Assembly: GCF_965208485.1 (NCBI RefSeq)
Contig: NZ_OZ242344.1
Coordinates: 1,798,001 to 1,862,000, forward strand
Direction: 5' to 3'
DNA length: 64,000 bases
From: Poriferisodalis sp965208485
Lineage (GTDB): Bacteria > Actinomycetota > Acidimicrobiia > Acidimicrobiales > Poriferisodalaceae
Shown: positions 58,054 through 64,000 of the stretch, piece after piece
How the letters are laid out: the number at the start of each line of letters is the position of its first letter
Numbering within the stretch: position 1 is the first letter of the stretch
Made by a program: the position numbers and the translations under genes
The notes under the pieces: model-generated
Told to the model about the DNA's origin: nothing
What the model saw: the letters and a program-made list of their open reading frames with translations, nothing else
The model's database searches: none

Positions 58054-60732
58054 GTGAGCCAGTTGTTGGCCGGTATCCGGGTGCTGGAGTTGGCAACAGG
58101 AATCTCGGGTCCGTACTTGGGGAAGCTCTTCGCCGATCATGGCGCCGACGTCGTCAAGGTAGAGCCGCACGGCGGCGATGCCGCACGGCGTCACGGCCCC
58201 TGGGGCGACGCAGCCGCACCGGCATCGGGTGCTGACGCCGCAGAGAGGTCACCGCTGTTCCTGCATCTCAACACCAACAAGCGCAGCGTGATTGCCGACA
58301 TCGGCGCCGCCGAGCCCAGCGCCGACGACCTTGCATTCGTCCGGTCACTGGCTGCGGGCTCGGACATCGTCATCGAGGCCTTCCCACCAGGCCATCTGGA
58401 TCGAATAGGACTGGGTTACGAGACGCTGCGCAGCCTGCGGCCCGGTGTCGTGCTCACCTCGATCACACCGTTCGGGCAGTCCGGCCCGTACTCACAGGCG
58501 GGCTACCGCGGCAGCGACATCGTGACCTATGCGATGGGCGGACCGATGTGGGGCACGGGCATCGACGAACGCGAGCCCGTCAAGCTCAGCGGCGACGTCA
58601 CCTCGTACCAAGTCGGGAATCTGGCAGCAGTGCCGACCTTGGCGGCGTACCAGATGAGCCAGCGCAGCGGTCGCTCGTTTCACATCGACGTGTCGGCGTT
58701 CGAGGCGCAGGCGGGCACCATCGACCGCCGAGCGTCCTACCTGCTGTACGAGGCGTGGACCGGCACCGATGTCAGCAGAGACGTGCGCCAGCCGCAGCGA
58801 GCGTCGCCGGTCGGCTTCTACCCCACCGCCGACGGTTGGGCGCTGGTGTTCACCTTGCCGTCGTGGGCCCCCCGGATGGTGCAGACGCTCACCAGCGCAG
58901 GCCTCGGCGGCGACAGCGGTGACGGCAATTCGCTGGCGGAACGCTTTGCGAGTCCTGCGTGGCTGGCAGATCCCGAACTTCCCGACATGGTGGAGACTGC
59001 ACTCTTCGTGTGGTTGGCCGGCCACACCCAAAGCACGGTCGGCGCTGCAGCACAAGTCAACAAGTGGGGCGTGACCCCGCTGAACGCTCCCGCCGATCTG
59101 CTTGACGATCCGCACTTTGCGGCACGAGACTTCTTCGTGCCCGTCGAGCATCCGGTAGCGGGAACGGTCCGGCAGCTCGGTGCGCCGTTTCGCCTCCATC
59201 GGGTCGACCCGCGCGACGCATCCGATCAGGCGTCGCCGGCACCGCGGCATGCGCCGCTGCTGGGCGAGCACGATGCCGAGGTACGTGCTGGCCTCGCAGC
59301 ACCCGGCATCGCTGCGACGAACGAGGCCGGCAATCCTCGCTCACCGGACATCGGGCCGGCCCGCCAAGAACCCACGCGGTTGCCGCTCAGCGGCATCCGG
59401 GTGCTGGACCTGACGGTCGTGTGGGCCGGACCCGCCTGCACCATGTACCTGGGTGATCTCGGCGCTGAGGTGATCCGAGTGGACAACCCCTACGTGTTCC
59501 CGACGGCGACCCGGGGCCTGATGCCTCGCCCGCCACGGGAGATCAATCCCGAATTGGGGCCGCTGTCGGGATACCCCGATCACGATCCCGGACGGCGCCC
59601 GTGGAACCGCCAGAACCTGTTCAGCGCTCATGCCCGCGGGAAGCTGAGCTGCACGCTCGACCCGCGGACCGAGCTCGGGCGCTCGACGCTGCACCGGCTC
59701 GTGCAGCAGACCGATGTGATCGTCGAGAACAACTCCCTCGGCGTGCTGCCGAAACTGGGGCTCGACTGGGAAACCGTCCACGCCGTCAATCCGCGCACGA
59801 TCGTGCTGCGCATGCCGCCGATGGGCCTCGAGGGCCCGTATTCGGACTGGGTCGGTTTCGGCGCCAACTTCGAGGCGCTGTGCGGGCTGACGGGCCTGCG
59901 CGGCTACGCCGACGACGATCCCACCAGCCTGACCTCGGTGTTCCACATGGACCCCGCCAGCGCCGCCGCCGCCGCCTTCGCCGTGCTGGCGGTGCTGGGT
60001 CGGCGCGACGGCATCGACGGCAGCGGTGGGACCGGCATCGGCGAGCTGATCGAGTTCTCGCAGTCCGAGAACGTGATGCAGCACATCGGCGAGTACTTCA
60101 TCGACGCTGCCGCCAACGGCACCCGTCACCGGCCGCTGGGCAATCGCTCGGTGGCTCGCGCTCCGCAGGGCTGCTACCGCTGTGCGACCGATCCCGCCCG
60201 GCCCGACCACGACGACGAATGGGCGGTGATCGCCTGCGAGACCGACGCCGACTGGGCAGCGCTGGCCGGCCTCCTGGACCACGGCCGGCCTGACGGCGCG
60301 CCGGCGATGGGCGGCGACGAGCGCTTGGCCACGCTGGCAGGGCGCCAAGCCCACCACGACGAGATCGACGAGCGGATCAGCACCTGGACTCAGCAGCGCA
60401 CCCCATCCGAGGTGTTCCACCAGTGCCAGCAAGCCGGCGTGCCTGCGGGACCGGTGCTGCGCGAGTCGCAACTGCGCGCCGACCCGCAGATGGGTGATCG
60501 CTGCTGGTTCCGCCAGAACGGCTCGGTCGAGCAGGGCTGGCACAGCTTCCCCGGACGCCAGTGGCGCTGGGACGGTCCCGAGATGCCGTGGCGTCCCATC
60601 GGCATCCTCGGCGACGCCAACGAGTACGTCTACCGGCAGATCTTGGGCCTTGACGATGCCGAGTGGCAGGCGCTCTGCGACGAGGGGCACATCACCCGCG
60701 ACTACCTGAACCCCGACGGCACCTCGATGTAG
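58054..60732 (+). CDS. Tandem CaiB/BaiF-type (family III) CoA-transferase, two domains in one chain
   Basis: 892 residues from a GTG behind GGGGGG. Domain one (1-430) begins LAGIRVLELATGISGPYLGK and has the family block SFHIDVSAFEAQAGTI. Domain two (445-890) begins LSGIRVLDLTVVWAGPACTM and has the corresponding GELIEFSQSENVMQHIG. Family III enzymes are usually single-domain dimers of about 400 residues; a fused pair may form the dimer within one chain, as in other double CaiB proteins. They move CoA between acyl groups. Parts of this gene recur as fragments at 62515-62722, showing a past duplication. Confidence 0.92.
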   Translation: MSQLLAGIRVLELATGISGPYLGKLFADHGADVVKVEPHGGDAARRHGPWGDAAAPASGADAAERSPLFLHLNTNKRSVIADIGAAEPSADDLAFVRSLAAGSDIVIEAFPPGHLDRIGLGYETLRSLRPGVVLTSITPFGQSGPYSQAGYRGSDIVTYAMGGPMWGTGIDEREPVKLSGDVTSYQVGNLAAVPTLAAYQMSQRSGRSFHIDVSAFEAQAGTIDRRASYLLYEAWTGTDVSRDVRQPQRASPVGFYPTADGWALVFTLPSWAPRMVQTLTSAGLGGDSGDGNSLAERFASPAWLADPELPDMVETALFVWLAGHTQSTVGAAAQVNKWGVTPLNAPADLLDDPHFAARDFFVPVEHPVAGTVRQLGAPFRLHRVDPRDASDQASPAPRHAPLLGEHDAEVRAGLAAPGIAATNEAGNPRSPDIGPARQEPTRLPLSGIRVLDLTVVWAGPACTMYLGDLGAEVIRVDNPYVFPTATRGLMPRPPREINPELGPLSGYPDHDPGRRPWNRQNLFSAHARGKLSCTLDPRTELGRSTLHRLVQQTDVIVENNSLGVLPKLGLDWETVHAVNPRTIVLRMPPMGLEGPYSDWVGFGANFEALCGLTGLRGYADDDPTSLTSVFHMDPASAAAAAFAVLAVLGRRDGIDGSGGTGIGELIEFSQSENVMQHIGEYFIDAAANGTRHRPLGNRSVARAPQGCYRCATDPARPDHDDEWAVIACETDADWAALAGLLDHGRPDGAPAMGGDERLATLAGRQAHHDEIDERISTWTQQRTPSEVFHQCQQAGVPAGPVLRESQLRADPQMGDRCWFRQNGSVEQGWHSFPGRQWRWDGPEMPWRPIGILGDANEYVYRQILGLDDAEWQALCDEGHITRDYLNPDGTSM

Positions 60733-60856
60733 CCGCTGGCCTGCCTGATGGCGTGATGTGCCCCTGATGGTGATGGGTCCCGCACATCACGGGCAGGGAG
60801 TCGATCCGAGCCGCCGAGGCGGAGATGCTCGCCCGACTCGGTCTCGAGGCGCAGAC
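60733..60856 (+). pseudogene. Duplication scar with pieces of the Rv2466c-like and amidohydrolase genes
   Basis: 60756-60795 resembles 62745-62780 (TGGGTCCCGCACATCACGGG shared). 60798-60818 matches 63012-63032 inside the selenoprotein gene with one mismatch. 60820-60856 resembles 63764-63800 of the amidohydrolase gene (EMLARLGLEAQ against EMLDQLGLEAQ). Three non-adjacent pieces in order mean a second, mostly deleted copy of the downstream module. Confidence 0.65.
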
Positions 60857-62338
60857 TTACGACGAACTTCTTGCCAGCCGTGCTACCTCTACGGAAGTCT
60901 CTATGCGTGACGCGCCGGCGATGCGCTCAATCTTGGCATCGGGCACCGCTGCAGCGATGGCGGCTTGCACTTCCTCAGTCACCACAGCAACGCCGCCGAT
61001 GATGACGACGCGTTCGGGATTGAATTCGATCAGCGCCTCCGCAATAGCCGAACGAAGCTCGTCTCCAACGGTGTACAGGACCGAAGAGCCAAGCGTTCGG
61101 GATGCGAGCAGCGTCGCGAGGCCGACATCCGCAGGACTCCACCCGTTCACCACGTAGACATCCCCCTTGGGACTCTGGCTGCTCCGCTCACCGTCGCTGC
61201 TGAAGCCAGGCCCGGCCTGCTCACCACCCCCAGACATCGACGCACCCTCACCACTGCCAACGACCTCCTCACCACCCCCAGACATCGACGCACCCTCACC
61301 ACTGCCAACGACCTCCTCACCACCCCCAGACATCGACGCACCCTCACCACTGCCAACGACCTCCTCACCACCCCCAGACATCGACGCACCCTCACCACTG
61401 CCAACGACCTCCTCACCACCCCCAGACATCGACGCACCCTCACCACTGCCAACGACCTCCTCACCACCCCCAGACATCGACGCACCCTCACCACTGCCAA
61501 CGACCTCCTCACCACCCCCAGACATCGACGCACCCTCACCACTGCCAACGACCTCCTCACCACCCCCAGACATCGACGCACCCTCACCACTGCCAACGAC
61601 CTCCTCCCACGAGAGCGTGCTCGCATACACCTCCGCAGCCCACGGCTGATCGCGGATCTCGTCATGTTCGGCTTCCAACTCGTCCCAAGTCAGATTGTCG
61701 GGAACATGCTCGCCGACGACTCGCCGCCCGTTGACGGAATCGACCTGCCACCCCGGGCGCTCGTTGAACTGCTCGACAGCAGCGTCGACGGCATAGCCAT
61801 CAGCAACGAGCCAGACTGCCCAGCGCAAGTAGATGCACGTGCCCTCGACTGCGATGACCCGGCCCGCACCGAGACCGTTATGACAGCTCCAAAAGACCAA
61901 GCTCTTGCCCAAGGGCGCTCCATTCATCGGCGTCACACGAATATTCACCCTGAGGTTGGTCGGGTGGCTCGCCAGCACCACTGCCTGTCCCGGCGATCCC
62001 TCCACCCACTCGTCGGACCCGCTGACCGACAGCGCGACCCGGGTGGTTGCGGAAGGCCGAACCGTTACTGAGACCCTCTCGATATCAGCCTCCAAGGCGA
62101 CGGGTCTGACACTGCGGCGGCTACGCCCACCGACATCCCAGTCCAGCACTGTGGACGTGAGCGCCGTGGACACGGTGGAGTCAGCGAACCTGATCTTGTC
62201 AGCGATGGTGATCTCAATCGCGAGCGGTGATTCGTCAGACGTCTGCCCACCCGCAGACGGAGAAGGCAGGAAAGAGACAAGCACGACCAGCAGCGCTGTC
62301 GTTGTGAGCGCCAATCCCATGCGCCGTGCGATCTTCAT
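60857..62338 (-). CDS. Secreted protein with eight identical 16-residue repeats and a cell-wall-binding (CWB2) end
   Basis: 493 residues. A signal peptide (LALTTTALLVVLVSFLPSPS) is followed by a beta-rich region to residue 244 of no known family. Residues 245-373 are eight identical copies of EEVVGSGEGASMSGGG. Residues about 385-490 match the cell-wall-binding repeat 2 type (VYVVNGWSPADVGLATLLAS, RVVIIGGVAVVTEEVQAAIA, IERIAGASRIETSVEVA). CWB2 usually occurs as three modules for wall anchoring, while here there is about one, and the gene ends at the duplication scar, so the C-terminus may be cut. GAGGGGG precedes the ATG. Confidence 0.82.
   Translation of the reverse strand: MKIARRMGLALTTTALLVVLVSFLPSPSAGGQTSDESPLAIEITIADKIRFADSTVSTALTSTVLDWDVGGRSRRSVRPVALEADIERVSVTVRPSATTRVALSVSGSDEWVEGSPGQAVVLASHPTNLRVNIRVTPMNGAPLGKSLVFWSCHNGLGAGRVIAVEGTCIYLRWAVWLVADGYAVDAAVEQFNERPGWQVDSVNGRRVVGEHVPDNLTWDELEAEHDEIRDQPWAAEVYASTLSWEEVVGSGEGASMSGGGEEVVGSGEGASMSGGGEEVVGSGEGASMSGGGEEVVGSGEGASMSGGGEEVVGSGEGASMSGGGEEVVGSGEGASMSGGGEEVVGSGEGASMSGGGEEVVGSGEGASMSGGGEQAGPGFSSDGERSSQSPKGDVYVVNGWSPADVGLATLLASRTLGSSVLYTVGDELRSAIAEALIEFNPERVVIIGGVAVVTEEVQAAIAAAVPDAKIERIAGASRIETSVEVARLARSSS
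61221..61604 (-). repeat. Eight perfect 48-bp tandem repeats
   Basis: 384 bp, all eight units identical, starting TCACCACCCCCAGACATCGA on the plus strand. No stop occurs in several frames on either strand, which gives spurious long frames. Identity at silent sites points to recent expansion or ongoing conversion. Confidence 0.97.
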
Positions 62339-62514
62339 CGTTCCAACCCCCTCTGAGCAAGAGTCAGCAACTCAAGTGATTGCGCTCATGCCTGCCGATT
62401 GAACACCATACGGCATACCACACTTCGGGCCTTCTCTGAGGCGCTGGCCCCATTCCCAGCCGCGATGGGCTGAGTGCTGCCGATCCTTCCCGCTGGGCCA
62501 TCTGACCGCATCGG

Positions 62515-62722
62515 CTCGACCGCATCGGCCTTGGCTATGAGGCCCTGCACAGCCTGCGGCCCGCGTCGTGCTCGCCTCGATCACACGATTCGGACAGTAC
62601 GACCCGTAGGCACAGGCGGGGTATCGCGGCAGCGGCATCGTGACCCACGCGATGGACGGCCCGATGTGGGGCACGGGCATAGACAAACGCGACTACTCGA
62701 ACCCCGACGGCACCTCGATGCA
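62515..62722 (+). pseudogene. Fragments of a CaiB-type gene (internal piece plus last codons)
   Basis: 62515-62690 resembles 58395-58570 of the intact double CaiB gene at about 80% (shared GATGTGGGGCACGGGCAT). It is joined directly to a copy of that gene's last codons (DY-NPDGTSM near 62693-62722), in which the stop TAG has become CAG. About 2 kb between is deleted. It is the decayed counterpart of the gene ending at 60732. The rest of 62339-62790 holds no gene. Confidence 0.75.
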
Positions 62723-62778
62723 GCAGCTGTCCACCCAGACGGCGTGTCGTGCCCCTGATGGGTCCCGCACATCACGGG

Positions 62779-62784
62779 TAGATT
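62779..62784 (+). promoter_or_regulatory. Putative -10 box of the selenoprotein candidate
   Basis: TAGATT, 6 nt, then ATG at 62791, no ribosome site. The same spacing at five other genes supports both the promoter and this upstream ATG as the true start before the in-frame TGA. Confidence 0.5.
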
Positions 62785-62790
62785 GCCCGC

Positions 62791-63450
62791 ATGGCAACTG
62801 ACACTGGCACGGACACCGAGATCGAGTTCTGGGTGGACCCCATCTGACCTTGGTGCTGGGTGACGGCCAGGTGGGTCGTCGATGACGTCGCTTCCGAGCG
62901 CAACCTGAAGGTGAAGTGGCAGCCGATCAGCCTGCTCTTCAAGAACAATCCCCCGACGGACAGCCAGTACTACGACGCGGTCGTCGGCACGCACGGGCAG
63001 CTGCGGGTCATGGAGTCGATCCGGGCCGCCGAGGGCGATGACGCTGTGTTCGGCGTCTACTGGGATTTCGCGAGCCGCATCCACCACGACGGCGACCGCG
63101 ATTTCGACATCGCCAAGGCGCTCGAAGAGTTGGGGATCGATCCCGCCCACGCCAAGGCAGCCAACGACGAGAAGTGGGATGCCGAGATCCGTTCACGCAT
63201 GGATGAGGGCTTGGCGCTCGTGGGTGAGGACGTCGGCACCCCGATCATTGCACTCGATCGCGCTGACGGCGAGCGTGTGGGCATCTTCGGCCCGGTGATC
63301 ACTCGTGCGCCCAAGGGCGAAGACGCCTTGAAACTGTGGGACGGCATGGTCGCGATGATGGACATCGACGGTTTCTGGGAGCTGAAGAAGACCCGCACCG
63401 AGCGGCCCGAGTTCGGCGAGCGCCCGGTCACCGTCCCGCCAGTGGGCTGA
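62791..63450 (+). CDS. Rv2466c-like DsbA-family oxidoreductase with in-frame TGA (probable selenocysteine)
   Basis: 219 residues if TGA at 62845-62847 is read. The frame runs EIEFWVDPI-[TGA]-PWCWVTARWVVDD, so residue 19 replaces the first Cys of the CPWC active site typical of this thioredoxin-fold family; Cys22 is kept. The rest is intact and family-like: QPISLLFKNN, GEDVGTPIIALDRADGERVG, FGPVITRAPKGEDALKLWDG and ELKKTRTERPEF. A weak hairpin (CTGG 62856-62859 with CCAG 62867-62870, 7-nt loop) lies just after TGA. Rv2466c uses mycothiol or a thioredoxin-like partner for reduction. Without readthrough, a GTG at 62860 would give a protein lacking the active site. TGA is an ordinary stop elsewhere here. 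Confidence 0.75.
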
Positions 63451-63475
63451 GGCTCCAGACCGCGGCAGTGAGTCG

Positions 63476-64000
63476 ATGAGCGGCACGATTCTCGACGACC
63501 TCAAGATCATCGACACCGACAGTCACTGGTCGGAGCCGTACGACCTGTGGACGTCACGGGCGCCCGCGAAGTACCGCGACCGTGTGCCGCGCATGGAGAC
63601 CAGAGGCGGCAAGCGTCGCTGGTGGTTCGATGACGCCATCCCGATCGGGCTGCCCATTGCGTCGTCGGTGGTGGACCCTGCGGGCGAGAAGATCACCGGC
63701 ACGGTCTTCTTCGATTTCGACAACGAGATGGTGCACCGCGCCAGCTATGACGCCGCGGCCCGGGTGGAGATGCTCGACCAGCTCGGCCTCGAGGCGCAGA
63801 TCATGTATCCCAACGTGGCCGGCTTCGGGAACCAGAACTTCCTGAAGTCGCCCGACGACGCGCTGCGCCTCATCTCGGTCGAGATCTACAACGACGCGCT
63901 GGCCGAGTTCCAGGAAGCCAGTGGCCAGCGGGTGTTCGGCATGGCGCTGCTGCCGTGGTGGGACCTCGACGCCGCAGTGCGGGAGATCGAGCGCTGCCAC
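63476..64000 (+). CDS. Amidohydrolase-2 family protein, 3' end outside the window
   Basis: The first 175 residues are visible and the frame runs off the end. The N-terminus has the metal motif DTDSH (IIDTDSHWSEPYDLW), as in ACMSD-like decarboxylases and hydrolases. VEMLDQLGLEAQIMYPNVAG is the usual second strand, and FGMALLPWWDLDAAVREIER follows. It resembles the protein at 9830. It starts 26 bp after the selenoprotein candidate's stop on the same strand, and pieces of both recur together in the scar at 60733-60856, so the two have long been neighbours. Confidence 0.88.
   Translation, partial: MSGTILDDLKIIDTDSHWSEPYDLWTSRAPAKYRDRVPRMETRGGKRRWWFDDAIPIGLPIASSVVDPAGEKITGTVFFDFDNEMVHRASYDAAARVEMLDQLGLEAQIMYPNVAGFGNQNFLKSPDDALRLISVEIYNDALAEFQEASGQRVFGMALLPWWDLDAAVREIERCH

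Noticed and set aside
61221..61604. CRISPR-like repeat array
   Set aside because: Contiguous in-frame 48-bp coding repeats, no spacers.
60965..62071. A 368-codon plus-strand frame across the 48-bp repeats
   Set aside because: The repeat unit happens to lack stops in several frames; the minus strand has the signal peptide, ribosome site and wall-binding domain.
62845..62847. Genetic-code change making TGA a sense codon
   Set aside because: Many intact genes in the window end in TGA, including the 4-bp ATGA/GTGA overlaps.
1..64000. tRNA or rRNA genes
   Set aside because: No tRNA-like cloverleaf or rRNA core sequence was recognised by eye; a tRNA scan would be the decisive check.

Overview
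The window reads as a piece of a high-GC Gram-positive (actinobacterial) chromosome. Evidence seen: GC-rich codon use, a partial enolase gene overlapping an FtsB/DivIC-type gene, many fatty-acid and CoA-type enzymes, a mycobacterial-type (Rv2466c-like) thioredoxin-fold gene, and at least six genes whose start codon lies exactly 6 nt after a TANNNT box, the usual layout of actinobacterial leaderless mRNAs. A lineage near Acidimicrobiia is my guess, not something the sequence proves.

Layout. 1-11 kb is metabolic: enolase, FtsB-like, TetR, coxS/coxM-like subunits, two SDRs, an acyl-CoA dehydrogenase, a broken CoA-transferase and an amidohydrolase. 11-30 kb is a defence and mobile island. It holds a vapBC pair, the tail of a dead DNA methyltransferase, an IS1380-type and an IS5-type element, a type I restriction system split in two (hsdR at 15.6-19.1 kb, hsdS and hsdM at 26.8-30.0 kb) and, between the halves, a tightly coupled four-gene operon at 21.1-25.2 kb. 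That operon encodes an aGPT-PPlase/HMUDK-helical type protein, a thymidylate-synthase-like protein fused to an AcpS-type phosphopantetheinyl transferase, an Xre regulator, and an ImmA/IrrE peptidase fused to a chagasin-like domain. A protein of unknown function and a membrane-tailed dCTP-deaminase/dUTPase-fold protein follow. This is my best candidate for an undescribed system: nucleotide or DNA-base modification with its own regulator pair.

30-45 kb holds a desaturase-like oxidoreductase, a DUF3556 membrane protein and a branched-chain-type ABC transporter (fused permease-permease-ATPase plus a second ATPase). This presumed operon was opened by about 5.3 kb of foreign DNA flanked by 574-bp direct repeats of the DUF3556 3' end. 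The insert carries a secreted protein, a subtilase lipoprotein, a membrane protein and an IS3 element nested in an ISL3 element with a near-perfect 8-bp target duplication. The transporter's binding-protein gene is truncated.

44.7-48.6 kb is a cobalamin nucleotide-loop operon (cobU-cobT-cobS) with a DUF1015 gene upstream and a 40-residue membrane protein downstream. Three perfect 29-bp repeats between cobT and cobS form a chain of overlapping 10-codon ORFs. 48.7-57.9 kb holds a CaiB pseudogene, a nucleotidyltransferase-domain gene, a frameshifted Calx-beta/RTX surface-protein gene headed by a 15-C tract, an amidohydrolase, an acyl-CoA synthetase and a serine hydrolase. 58-64 kb holds a double CaiB-type CoA-transferase, a cell-wall-binding protein with eight perfect 48-bp repeats, duplication scars, an Rv2466c-like protein whose first active-site cysteine codon is TGA (probable selenocysteine), and a partial amidohydrolase. 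Repeated indels in several genes could be real decay or assembly error; raw reads would decide.
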